From NCBI GenBank assembly GCA_025890175.1, contig JANPYM010000003.1:1337795-1401794 (forward strand): a stretch of 64,000 nt of DNA, given 5' to 3'. Below are positions 23,354-34,589 of the stretch, piece after piece. The DNA comes from Ciborinia camelliae. Lineage: Eukaryota; Ascomycota; Leotiomycetes; Helotiales; Sclerotiniaceae. The notes under the pieces are model-generated. The model was not told the origin of the DNA, did not search any database, and saw only the letters and a program-made list of their open reading frames with translations. The translations under genes and the position numbers were made by a program. Numbering within the stretch: position 1 is the stretch's first letter; each line of letters opens with the position of its first letter.

Positions 23354-23974
23354 ATGAATATCAATCTGCTGCTCTCTCCCGACTCACCAACAGGCCATAC
23401 CAGCCAGAATACCACTCAGAATACCACTCAGAATACCACTCAGAATACCACTCAGAATACCACTCAGAATACCACTCAGAATACCACTCAGAATACCACC
23501 CAGTATACCACCCAGTATATCATCGGCCCGGATGAAGCACGCACCGAATTCATAATCATCTGTTCCCAGTGCTACGGTACCACAGAGTTCATCAATGTAT
23601 TCCCGCATGGTATTGCTAAAGAGTTTGCATTTCTCCTGCCATATTTCATCGGAGTTCTTGGACACGCAGTCAGACATTCCGAATTACGATGTGCTAGCTG
23701 TATTCCTGCAACTGACACACTGCGTTTGAACTTCTATTCATTCGTAACCAAAGACCTACTTGCTCTCCATATGGAGCTATGCAAAAAGTGTTTGCAAGAT
23801 GGACTATCGATTTTGGATGGAAAGTCCCCAAAAGGTACGATGAAAGCCTTGAAGGAGGAGAAAGAAATCATCCAGGGAGTAATAAGTAAAATGCTTCAAA
23901 AGAAGTATTTGGAACTTTACCCGGGAGGAAAGGGCGAGGTAATGATTCCAGAATCTGAACCGAGGAACCAGTGA
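23354..23974 (+). CDS. Cysteine-pair protein with N-terminal NTTQ repeats, function unknown
   Basis: Single frame of 206 residues starting MNINLLLSPDSP. Residues about 19-54 are a tandem array of NTTQ (eight copies, then YTTQ) encoded by a 12-bp repeat at 23408-23515; each NTT is a potential N-glycosylation sequon if secreted, though no signal peptide is evident. Then two cysteine pairs, IIICSQC and LRCASC, about 45 residues apart, resemble those of the proteins at 17179 and 21873. A further CKKC follows. The C-terminal part is Lys/Glu-rich and helical. The three genes probably form a local family with a zinc-binding fold; that is inference. The function is not recognised. Confidence 0.6.
   Translation: MNINLLLSPDSPTGHTSQNTTQNTTQNTTQNTTQNTTQNTTQNTTQNTTQYTTQYIIGPDEARTEFIIICSQCYGTTEFINVFPHGIAKEFAFLLPYFIGVLGHAVRHSELRCASCIPATDTLRLNFYSFVTKDLLALHMELCKKCLQDGLSILDGKSPKGTMKALKEEKEIIQGVISKMLQKKYLELYPGGKGEVMIPESEPRNQ
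23408..23515 (+). repeat. 12-bp coding minisatellite (AATACCACTCAG)
   Basis: Nine in-frame units; the first eight encode N-T-T-Q and the last Y-T-T-Q, with third-base and T/A changes only at the 3' end. Copy-number changes would keep the frame. Confidence 0.9.
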
Positions 23975-26900
23975 ACATACTTCAGGTCTTTGACTTCACA
24001 GACAAGATATGTTCTTTTTGAGTTAGCAAAGCAAAGCATGTCCCCTACCTTCAACGGGACCAGCTATCAGTACCAAATCAATGCGAGACTTTCATAAAAC
24101 CTGCCAGGTAGTCCATCTCTTCATTCATATATTGTGAAAAGTGTGATGATTTATCAAGAACCAATCAGACCAAGCTATTTGTAAAAGATATGATGACGAA
24201 TGCTCAGTAGTTACGGCTAGCACTATGATAATGAGTTTGAGTTCATTATTGCATACCTGCATTGGGCATTGTAGAAGTTATGGCTTGCATATTGTTGATG
24301 AAGATTAATTATGCTAGTATTATAGGGACTAGTGGGCAGAGTCCCGGATACGCACGCATAAATGTTTATTTCTATATTGTATCGAGCAGCTTGATGGTAG
24401 ATAGGGAGCAAATATATGATAGGAGAATGGGTGGGCTACTATTTCACAGTGTATCCGATGCCTTCGAGAGACTTTCCAGAAAATATTCATTTATAATGCC
24501 TAGCTTTCTGCAAGATAATAAAGAGATTATTTAAAATATATTCATTTATATATTAAACAGTATATAACTTTTTATAAAACAATGAAGAGATTGTCCAAAA
24601 CATATTAATTCATGTATCAACAATGCCTAGCTTTCCGCGAGACAATCAAAAGATTGAGCTAGCGCAAATCGATTTTAAGAATTCCACGTTTAGACCATGA
24701 GACTGCCATACAAATCAACAAAAGGAGATACTGTAGTCCCGAAGACTGATAAATGATCTCATTTGGATTCGAAATACAACTCACAAAAATGTGCCGGTGC
24801 TTGCCATAAATTGCAAGCTTATCAAGCATTTAGTAGTCAGTGGCCCTTCACCCTAAGATAGAATACCTGTCATACAACCACAGCTTCTTACGCAACACAT
24901 CACTACTGATGAATAGTCCTCCGGCTCATTAAACCAGAAAATTGCGTATCTTCGCAAAAGGTGCCAACACCAACCTTTCAATCATTGTGTAACGGTTGGG
25001 GTGTACAAAACGACAGTGACGTAAATGCCACTTTTGTGGCAACGTGATACTGAGAGTTCAAAGTAACAATTTATAAAGCGCTGCATAATGTGGCGTGATT
25101 TTAGTCCTTGAAATTGCGGAGTCGAATTCCGAAACTAGCGGGCAATAGGAAAAACAAGGAAGCCCGATAACGTTCCTGGTAATTCCGCGGAAGCACAAAC
25201 ATACAATTCTTACTAAACCTGAAATCTAGCTCAGCCCTATACGTATAACTCGCAACGATAATCAGGGAATCACGACCAGACGCAGTTCTAAGAGCTTGAT
25301 TCCTTCACGATATCATCGCATCATTATCATCATCGCATGGGCGGTGAAGAGGAAAGCAGTAACCATGTATGTTGCTTACTCGAATACTATGGAGATGACA
25401 ATTTCAAAGAATAGAGGAGATAGATAATAGCAAATAGTAACGATTCACGTTCGTGATGTAATGTTAACAGCTTAGTATCGCTGAGACTGGCGAACTTTGC
25501 CATCATATTCATGATGGCAGCATTTAACGCAATTAAAATACAGATAGAAATGCAAATGTGATGATAAACAGCAATAGATACAGAGGGCAGGCGCAGAAAG
25601 AAGTCTTAGTAAGACGCGAAACCATAATATCAATTTTATAGGGTGTATGTGAAGGGCGCTTGCCTATCGCTAACACTCTTTTTTTATTATTTCTTGGCCG
25701 TAGATTGGGCGGACCGTAATGAGAATGAGACGGACCGAAGGGAATTTCCCATGGGATGAGAGAATCTAATTCTATCAAATCAAAACAACCTGAAAGTGTA
25801 AAAGAGCGTGATATTAAGCAACGAGAGGCTACACTGGTAACACAAATGGAAAGAAAAGACTCATGTGGGCAGCATTGAATCGCCGTTCCAAATGATACAT
25901 GTTTCACGATCCAAACTTTGGTTGATTATGGAGAGAATGTAATGCTGACCTGATCTCGCGCGTCTTGCAGCATATATTTCCAATAGTATATGGAATGAGG
26001 CTGAGCTGACCATCCATCGCCGAATATTGACTGAGGCTATATATTATTGGCAGCTGAGATTGAATTACCCCAGAAAAGAGATCGATATATCGCAGCGGGG
26101 GCAAGGAGTTAAGTATTCTTGCCCGATGGAGGGGTATCAAGGAAGTTGATTTGACCAGATGAAGAACTTTGTTGATATCCATGTATCTGGTATTAATAGA
26201 TGAAATGGCGGAGTGCATATTACTACATCGGAATATTTATTTGCCTACTAAAATCTTGATTCGTGCTCGATTTCGGCGGCTTTGGCGGTTAAGGAAGGTC
26301 GCCTGGAGGTCATTATGTATCGTCACGATAGATATCAGATAGATATCAGCTGTCTGGTGTCTCTGGTATCTCTCGGTTTCGGGTAGGTCGGTGGATCGGA
26401 GAGGTAATCCGAGATTATGTACTGCATGTTTGGATTTCTAATTCCCGTCTTATCATCACATGTTGTCAGATGAAAGAGATAGAGTTTCGGTAAAAGTCGT
26501 TTTATATCCAGTCGAATAGTATTTTTTTTCTTTGTATTTTCTCCGAAAAGGATCAAAGGTGTGCTGGCGTGGTGTAGCTAAGCTGAGTCATATTTGGCTT
26601 TCGGGGTGGCTTTTTGTTCGGTAACAACATTTCCGTCGTATCCGTAACTTCTTATTAACCTTTACAAAATTACAAAACCATTTGTCCTGAGCCTCGACCA
26701 AAAACCTGGACCCGTACAACCGACAGTGCGTCGTGACAAGTCAGGAATGTGATATTCCACCAACTTTTTTTTGTTTTCGAGTAAATGCCTCTCCTTGATT
26801 ATTTCCGAGCCAGGTCACACACAGTGTCACACCCGCATTGACACATCCAAACTGGGCTGGAAAATTATTTAGATATTCGGTCAGACCCAAAAGCACATGC

Positions 26901-27228
26901 AGCCTTGGGAGATTATCATATGGCCTTCTCAATCCAGTGAGTGGTAGTCCGGTGAACTGCCCGATGAACTGCCCGATGTGAGAGATCTTATCGGATACAT
27001 AACCTTCACCATAAGATATAAATAAGTGTTGGGTATCGCTGCGTTCCAGCTTATTTATTGAAGTCTAATGTTGCACATTCAAAATCAACAACTCAACTTT
27101 GCCACCTCATCCCTAATCAAATATAACTAATATCAGCATCATTTCTTGTTCATATTAGATCTACTCAACCAACACAGAGCAAGATCAAGATCAGAAACCT
27201 TTCTCATATCTATCTCCAAAACTTCATC
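23975..27228. other. Long AT-rich interval without a supported gene
   Basis: Reading frames on both strands are short and unlike proteins. Several ATTCATTTATA-like repeats occur at 24483-24611. The right end (27000-27228) carries a TATAAATAA element near 27018 and a leader typical of the gene that follows. No transposon ends were recognised. Confidence 0.55.
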
Positions 27229-27917
27229 ATGTCGAGAAGCCATACAAGCAATTCGTCTGCCGATGGCAAACAGTACTTCTTAATCACAAACGTTACAACA
27301 ACCAGCAATGCAACCACCGAATTCGATCTTCAAGCAGAGGCATGGAGGTTTCCGTATAGTATCGACGACTCTGATCTGACTTTCGATGGGACGCCATTGA
27401 ACATGCTATATGAAGTAAACCGATATATGGCAGAAGAGCACGTGATGCATAATTCACATGACTCTAAATCACATGACGTAAGTTTCTCCTTTCCACTTGG
27501 CATCAATTCATTTTGTTGAGAACGTACGCTAACGGAAGTTCGTATAGAGCTCTAGAGGACGTGGAAGAAGTCGTCAAAAGAAGTAAAAAGACCCTGTTGT
27601 GGACAACCATAAACCAAAAGTTGCAACGAAGGTTGTGGATGTCTCCGGACTTTTCTCCGGACTTTTCTACAACATTTTGCTCGAAATGGAAAACGACGTA
27701 TGCAAAAGGACTTCCAAGATACCGCCTGAGTTGTTTTTTGAAGGGTATATTTTCAAAAGTGTGTGAAGCATGCAGCTTCTTGAGTACTACTCATTTCTTT
27801 GGAAATTCCAATACCGACATTGCTATTTTGGGGAGCATGAGAAATTTCTATATTCATCAGAGACAGTTGGAGGTATTCTTGTCGATTGGGCACTTGTCGG
27901 ATTCATGCCATGAATGA
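27229..27917 (+). CDS. Orphan two-exon hypothetical protein
   Basis: Model: exon 27229-27477 (MSRSHTSNSS to SKSHD), 80-bp intron with a GTAAGT donor, and exon 27558-27917 beginning DVEEVVKRSKKTLLW. The acceptor used is GAG; nearer AG sites run into stops, so the junction is uncertain. The N-terminus is Ser/Thr/Asn-rich and the second exon has mixed composition with a duplicated SPDF. The leader and start context are good (CATC before ATG). No known domain. A second intron, or gene decay, in the C-terminal part is possible. Confidence 0.4.
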
Positions 27918-28878
27918 TGGATGGTATGCTGTTGAACTCTGCGACTCTACCTGTGGAAAGCAGGATGGAAAAACTCAGCCCATCATCCACCATCGATTTC
28001 ATCCCAATTCCATTCCAGACGGTCCACGCGAAAACATCCAAAAGCAAACACAGCAAAATCTTATCGATGCCGTTGCATAATTCAACTCGAAGAATCCGGA
28101 GTGATTATTGTGCCGTCTCCGCGCCAGAAACCATGATATGATCGCAAATCGGCGATTATATCGGCTAATCTCCTCCATATTCACCTGCCCTCACTACAGA
28201 TATATATTCTCATAACAACTCATCTTCAACTAATATTGTGGTCTGGCGGAGTTGGTAGGATGCGTCCTTCCAGCTTTAACAACTACCCTGCGATCGCTTG
28301 GTCATGATATTAGCCACAACCTCATCCGCAGTGAGAGAGTTGGGTGATGGCTTCGGCCATCATTTTGGAGTTTTTTATTGTTTATCTTTTATTTGTTGGC
28401 CTTGCTGGTTGGCGTATAGACAGATGTATGTACGTGTACCCACTTTGAGGAAGTCTGAGGGGGCGCGGTATGTGTTAGGCGAAGAGATTACATGGCATGT
28501 ATTGGAGGATGTGGTTTTTAATATTTTAGATTCGGAGGAGGTTTGTCTTGATTGCTATTCATGGAGGATGGTATCTAGATTGTTTATCATTTTGAGCCGA
28601 CAGGGTGAGGAGTGGGATGATAGGGAGGGCAATGGGTCACTGGTGGCTTGAATTGAAAGGGAGAATATTATTTCAAGGAATATCAAAAACATTTTCAATA
28701 TCACTTTTCAATGCCCTTGTGCCCAGGAAGACGTGTGGTTCAAATAAAATAACACTATGAATACCCGAAGCTAGCAAGAATCGCTGCAATATACCACATG
28801 AATTGATCATACATTTTCCGCTTAACAACAAATTAGGTATCTGATTTCTGCTTTCTCTCCTCGTCACTCCCCTCCACT
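27918..28878. other. Intergenic interval
   Basis: A 115-residue frame from ATG 28304 to 28651 is open but has no recognisable domain, and its 5' context is poor, so it is not called. The remainder is the 3' flank of the SOD2 gene. Confidence 0.5.
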
Positions 28879-29717
28879 TCACTTCAATCTCTTCTCCACG
28901 GTCTTCCAGTTGATCACATCCCAGATAGCACTGAAATACTCTGCCTTTCTGTTCTGGTATTGCAGATAGTACGCATGCTCCCATGCATCAACACCCAATA
29001 GCGGGGTGAATTTGCCCACTACCGGATCTTGGTTTGCATATGTTCTGATTTGAACCTGGCCAGTTTCGTTATCCTTAACTAACCATGCCCATCCACTCCC
29101 TTGGATACCTGCCAATGCCGTGTTGAACTTAGTCTTGAAGGATGAGAAATCTCCGTAGCTGGTCTCAATCGCAGTCTAGACAAGCTTTTATTAGTCATTC
29201 CTCTTACAAGTGCTGAAACCCTATGTAGTCCTTAGGCATGGGGGAATTCATACCTTCAAAGGGCCTGCAGGTTCTCCACCACCGCCATTTTTACTTGGTG
29301 CCAAATTCTCCCAGAACAAACTATGATTCAAATGTCCACCTCCGTGGAAGTTGATGAGCGGTTGCAATGCAATGGCAGCAGCAATGTCGCCCTTGGCTTC
29401 AGCGGCCTCAATTTGCTCGCTCGCAGCGTTAAAGCTGTTGACATAGGTTTGGTGGTGGTTCTTGTGATGAAGCTCCATGATCTTGCCAGAGATAGATGGC
29501 TCGAGTGCGCCATAATCGTCTGTAAAAGCCATTAGCATATTCAATGCGACACGGAGACTGCTGAATATGGGTTTGATTGGAACGAACATGGAAGATCTGG
29601 AAGAGTAGCCTTTCCGCGGACGAAGCTTGTGCTTGCCATTGAGGCAGCCCGTTTGGAAGAGCTGGCTCTAAGAGCAGAGCGAGCTGCAGCAGAGGTACGA
29701 AGAAGGGTGGCCGACAT
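28879..29717 (-). CDS. SOD2: Mitochondrial manganese superoxide dismutase
   Basis: Exons 29717-29588, 29519-29254 and 29175-28879 give 230 residues. It converts superoxide to oxygen and hydrogen peroxide in the mitochondrial matrix. The first 35 or so residues are rich in Arg, Ser and Ala ([20 protein letters not shown]), a matrix-targeting presequence. The mature enzyme starts near ATLPDLPYDYGALEP. Metal ligands are visible: the first His of LHHKNHH (His61), the second His of HLNHS, and Asp and His of [22 protein letters not shown] and the Gln of IQGSGWAWL agree with the Mn form. The first donor is GTTCGT, the second GTATGA. Length and all motifs are complete. It is divergent to the Psf3 gene, with 304 bp between starts. 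Confidence 0.97.
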
Positions 29718-30021
29718 TTTGGGGATTGATTTAATGTTTGAAGATTGGTATTGCTTCAATATTTGATGTGGCTTTCGATATCAATTGGACGTTTTTGAAA
29801 GAGGGGAAACTCCGCAAGTAAATATTTGGAGCTCCCTGCTGCATTATGTCATTGTCGCTTATGTAAGCGATGAGAACACAAACAAATAGCGCGGTGCGGA
29901 TTTCAAACAACATCGTCGTGCGCACGCTCTTCCCCAAAATACCATTTGATTTTGAGGAGCTGTTATATTATGCGGACCAGGTGAAGCTCGAGTTATTGCC
30001 GCAGACTTGTGGCTTTTAACA
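29718..30021. promoter_or_regulatory. Shared divergent promoter of SOD2 and PSF3
   Basis: Only 304 bp separate the two ATGs, which point away from each other, so the regulatory elements for both must overlap here. The middle is CG-rich for this window (GCGCGGTGCGG, GTCGTGCGCACGC), with a GTGCGCAC palindrome near 29915. No TATA box is obvious on either side. Confidence 0.6.
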
Positions 30022-30624
30022 ATGTCCTACTACGATATTGACGCGATTCTCACCGATTCTCAGGTATTTACCCCTCCTTGTCTCCACATCCATCATATTA
30101 ATATATGCCAGAAAATCCCCTGTACATTTGAGCTCGACGTTCCCTCTCTGGGCTACCTTGATAATAATGCCGCCACTCCACTGAAAAAACACACGCGAGT
30201 CGATCTTCCTCTATGGCTTGCCGAACTCCTCGCCGTTTCCTCATCCTCCTCTCAAAAATCCCTCGTAACCCTCGATCTACCCGCTTGTCTCGCTCCGCGC
30301 GTTCTCAATGCATTGAAGGCCGACCCGAAGAGTGTCGACTTGCGCAACCTGGCGCAAAACTTTTATGGGTTGGGTGTTAGGGTTTTGGAACTATTTGAAG
30401 AGGAAGAGGTGTGCGATGTTTTGATGGAGAGTTGGAGGACAAGAGCTGGTGAAATCAGTGATCATGCAGGGAGTGGAAGTGTAGGACAGAGTAATAACAG
30501 AGGTGGGGGAGAAGGGGTGGAGTTCTTGAGAGGTCTGGATGAGGCGGAACGGGGGTTGTTCAAGGCGGCACACGAGGGATCTAAAGCGATGGGGAAATGG
30601 ATGGGCGAGATGAAAAAGGGCTGA
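30022..30624 (+). CDS. PSF3: GINS complex subunit Psf3
   Basis: Exons 30022-30063 and 30112-30624 give 184 residues. Psf3 is one of four GINS subunits; GINS joins Cdc45 and Mcm2-7 to form the replicative helicase in the nucleus. The start MSYYDIDAILTDSQ is followed after splicing by KIPCTFELDVPSLGYL, the family signature, then LPLWLAELLAV. The C-terminal half has the usual helical bundle (VDLRNLAQNFYGLGVRVLELF). A Gly/Ser/Asn-rich insert around residues 130-145 separates the last helices, as in other fungal members. The 48-bp intron has a GTATTT donor and a GCCAG acceptor. Another ATG 15 bases upstream is less likely because homologues begin M-S-Y-Y. Intact. Confidence 0.95.
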   Translation: MSYYDIDAILTDSQVFTPPCLHIHHINICQKIPCTFELDVPSLGYLDNNAATPLKKHTRVDLPLWLAELLAVSSSSSQKSLVTLDLPACLAPRVLNALKADPKSVDLRNLAQNFYGLGVRVLELFEEEEVCDVLMESWRTRAGEISDHAGSGSVGQSNNRGGGEGVEFLRGLDEAERGLFKAAHEGSKAMGKWMGEMKKG

Positions 30625-31519
30625 AAAGGGCGGGGAAATGGAATAGAACTGCGGTAGGTGGTTTCGTTATCGTGAGACACCTACCATACTCAAGATGGAT
30701 TCGGGAAGGCGAGACACCGTGGCGTTATTTGGGCTGGAAGGCTTTGTGGTTTGAGATACCCGTGACTTGAGAAATGGTTAGCTTACCATAACTCAAAGAA
30801 GATCACAATATTGATCAGTATTTTTCGGAATTTGGTGGTGATTTGACTTCAAATTTCTGCTCAGTGGCTCGGCAAAGTGGACCTCCCATGGCCCAAACCG
30901 CTCTCTAAGACCCGATATGATGGTCTCAACCGGTCTGCCCAAGCAAATAGCACGACCAAGTATATCGGACAGCAAATATTTAGATGGTTGTATAATTATG
31001 AAGGCTCTGGTGTCAATCAATGGGATAATACAAGACGATATCCATCATGGACCTTCGGATGCTTAGCTAACCGCCCATTCATATTTCTCACGTTTTAATT
31101 AAGTCGGTCTGCAAGACCGGCGTTTCCACACGCAGAGATGCTCCTTTCAAGGCATATTCACATACTTTTTGTACAACTTTCAGATGGTAGTTGACCTGAT
31201 CCTCCTCGTACATTATAGATTACAGCAGAATTCGCTTTTGAGCCTTTAGACTAGATCTTTCATATATGCATGATAGATACATCACAGAGAGTTTTTCAAT
31301 AAGAGTTCAGGAATGGGCGAATTGAATTCAACTTCTCTCTGTATGGTAGAAAAGCCATCCAAATTGATGGCAAGTGCCGTTTATTTGAATAGACCGCACG
31401 TGTGGGAAGCCAGAGCCTCTGCACCTCTTCCCTTGTGGCTAAACATTCACCAGGCGCGTATCATGTCTGCGCCAGGCTGCGATTTGTTTTGTAATGAAAT
31501 ATCGAACCAAGCAAACTAA
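30625..31519. other. Intergenic interval with a short hairpin after PSF3
   Basis: An 8-base inverted repeat (GGTAGGTG at 30655-30662 and CACCTACC at 30679-30686) lies 30 bp past the PSF3 stop. The rest shows no conserved coding sequence. The short frame at 31313-31519 could be a decayed upstream exon of the methyltransferase relic but has no clear similarity. Confidence 0.5.
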
Positions 31520-32920
31520 AACAACGTCGAATTTCATATCAAAATCGACGACCCGATCGCTCACGTGAAACGCGCTGCTGCAAATGCTGATGAAGCAGGA
31601 CGAAAGAAGATGATCGATGATCTTAGACATTTTTCTATCGAATTGGAAACTCCATGGAACTTGATGTAGCGCATCGTGCATTTGATATTGAGTTCTTTTT
31701 GGGGGAGGGGGTTGTAAGCCACGAAGTGACTTTTACTGATTCACGTTACATTCTTATAGCAATTGACAGAAGCTCAGATAGGCTATGCCATGAGGCTCTT
31801 TGAGATTATAGTTGCGAGGAAAGAATCCATGGCTGTTGAGCAGCTATCAAAAGAAATTGAGTCAGATCCGGCCTTCTGAGGTGAGCTATCTCTCGATTCC
31901 GTGTTTCAATTCTTCTCACGAAGAAACTAGTTCGCTTGCTCCAATATCTTGCCTCTGTGCGAATGATTCAAGAGACTAGAAAAAAACCTTCGAGACCAAC
32001 AAAGTTACCGAGACTTTGTCTCCGAAGGTCTACAAAGGTAACATTGGTCACTTGTCAGTATCTCATTTGTTCAATCGTGCATGCCCTTTGGTATATGAAT
32101 TATTGACCGTAATAATTATGTCTTTCATTCGCTTGGCCCCACATTAAACGCTACTCCTGACTATTTAGCCGAGAGAAAGTACTTGAGCATCACCGATAAC
32201 GCTTGCCCATCGGCTCAGATCGCTTTCAATACTAATGTACCTTACTTTTATTGTATCCAATAACAGCCTAAACCCATCAAATAATTTGGCGACTTTATGG
32301 TAGGTCAACGTGGTGAGATGGCCTGCTGGCTTTCTAGATATCTAATTGAAGAAGAAACCAAGGATTAGGATCCCAAGGTATCTGTCTTTGTTAATGTCGG
32401 TGGTGGTTTTGGCCATAAGTGCTTGGAGCTTAGAATGGAGAAGCTACACGTTCCTGATCATGCTATTCAGAATACACTTCCAATGAAGGATGTACACCTC
32501 GAAGTTCATGCCTTTTTCACTCCTCAAACGGTCAAAGGTTTATGTCCTTCATACTAGTGAACCTGTGATTATATACAGATAAATACCTCCAGGTGTAAAA
32601 TACTACTACACGCGCAATATCCTTCATGACTATCCAGATGAGAAAGGTTGCATCATTCTGAAGCATCTTAGAGGTGCGATGGGTCCAGATTCGGCTATCT
32701 TGATTGATAAAACGATTATCCCTGAGACAGGTGCACATTAGCATGCAGTACGAATCAACTTGGTAACAATAACTACCTATCCTCGCACCTACTAAGCGGA
32801 CCCAAGAACAGTGGCATGCTCTTTTAGCCTCCGCAGGTCTTAAAGCAAAGAACGTCGTGAAATAAACTGATTCTCTCAGATACGGACAGCATTGTTGTGA
32901 TTATTCCTATCCGAGTACGA
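31520..32920 (+). pseudogene. O-methyltransferase pseudogene (plant/fungal SAM-dependent type)
   Basis: Pieces of a fungal O-methyltransferase (Methyltransf_2 type) follow each other in order but in shifting frames with many stops. N-terminal helix region: DDLRHFSIELETPWN then stop, RI. Next: QLTEAQIGYAMRLFEII and LLQYLASVRMIQET. Then VTETLSPKVYKGNIGHL and MVGQRGEMACWLSRYLIEEE. The SAM-binding loop is VFVNVGGGFGHKCLELR, followed by YYYTRNILHDYPDEKG, the conserved catalytic His region. The C-terminal part reads QWHALLASAGLKAKNVV. Stops stand where Trp or Gln is expected: ETKD-stop-DP (32365) and GAH-stop-H (32739). It covers nearly the whole protein, so it decayed in place by point mutation. 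Introns of the former gene may explain some breaks. Confidence 0.85.
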
Positions 32921-34589
32921 GGCTCTTGGGTTTGCAAAATATGATCTAGGGCTGGCAGTTACAGATGTGATGGGAATATTGGATGGTTAGACCTAGTTCG
33001 TTTGATAGGAAGTTAATGACAGTTGAAAAATTAAAAAAGCCGGTAGACTAACTTCGTCCGAAGTTTTCGCACTAAACTAGCGCTAGATTTCTCTTCGTCG
33101 TCTCTCATTAAATCATCCAATGCAATTTTCCCATGGCCGCTCGTGTACCAATGATTATGCTGGTTCCTGGCGCCTCTTAACCGATGCCAAACTTCATCTG
33201 GCTCTTGCCGGCAACAATGGAGCATCACCACTGGCTGGCTTGTGCCATCCAAGACATCAACAGTGCGCGCAAGGCACCGATCAGCACAAATTCCAACATT
33301 CTGGTCATTGGAATCTTCTAACCGTCTGTTAAATGGAATCCTCTACCGCAACCTTAAAGCGCCAGAGGTTGTCTCCATTCAAGCTCTGACACACACAGAT
33401 TCAAGTGATGACCGGGTGCGACCATGGGAACTGACAATAATAAGAAGAAAATTGACCATGAACTCGAAGCAATATTGACCTTGAAATACCTATAATAACT
33501 ACGAGCAAGGTTAACCGGGGTGAATTCCGACGGGTAATATATCAGAGGCGCCATGTGCGAATCCCTATCGAATACTGTGCAGCGCTCATAACCACCATCT
33601 TGGCACCCCATGCATGGCAACAGGGATTACTGACACATTATTGGCCAGAGAGTACGGACCTATTTTAAGGTTACATTATTGTCGGAATTCCGAGCTACTA
33701 GGTAACTTATGTATGGATGTGGCACCAAACCCTATCATAACCTTTAGCTGTGTGCGTTTGCTATACTGTAAGTGACTGCAGCATTGCAGACATCATTGGA
33801 CTTTCAGGTCAAATTATGCTACCGCCAGCAACAATTTCCATATCATTTGAATACTGGAATGCGCTGATCATGCCTTTCGAAGGAATCCAGTGTACTCAGC
33901 TCAAGATAATACTTATGCTGGTAGAATTTCATGGTCTGGTCTGGGCCATTTTTCTTCGGCTTTCGGTAACGCGAAAAGGGCTTTTATTTACTATAGGTAT
34001 GTAAATTTCAGAGCAACCGCCAATGAATTTCGCTGTGGATTCGGCCTCATATGAAAATACAACAGCGGCGGGACCGAGACCTAGGGAAACCTTTGGAAAC
34101 TCCAGTACGAAGTCAATTGTATGAGAGGCCCGAGTGGAAGTATATATTCTTTATGAAAAACGCCAAGCAAATCATCACATGTAGAGCGGCAGCTACGGGT
34201 AGGTAGGTATATTGTCTATCGGTTTTGCCAACCATTACAAATCCCCCTTTCGATTTGCTCGCTGCCTCGGTATTAGGTTGCAGGAATTGTGTTCATCAAT
34301 GAAATTGAATGTGGGAAGTCGTTCGGATGATTTTATTCGCTCCTTTTCGCCATTCGACGCCAGTACCCTGGTGGAGGTCAGCTCAGCTTAAGATGAGATA
34401 TATCATATCGAGATCATTGCGGGGCTCTTCCCAGGAAGATACTTTAACATATCAACTAACCCCATCAATTTTTCCGCACATATTCTGATCGTTGGTATTG
34501 TTTTTTGGTTAGGAGTGTCTTATCTGCCGCTTTGTCTTCAACTCTTTGATATTAAATTGGTATCAACATATAAATTTGGTTCTGGCGAT
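32921..34589. other. Interval between methyltransferase relic and receptor gene
   Basis: A 73-residue minus-strand frame (33252-33031) and a plus-strand frame (33750-34004) are open but unrecognised. The stretch may contain more decayed sequence, but I cannot name any family. The right end is the promoter of the receptor gene. Confidence 0.45.

Noticed and set aside
23408..23515. CRISPR-like array.
   Set aside because: Units are contiguous with no spacers, in frame inside a coding region, and the DNA is eukaryotic.
28241..28300. Possible tRNA-like sequence (TGGTCTGGCGGAGTTGG).
   Set aside because: No acceptor-stem pairing and no convincing B-box.
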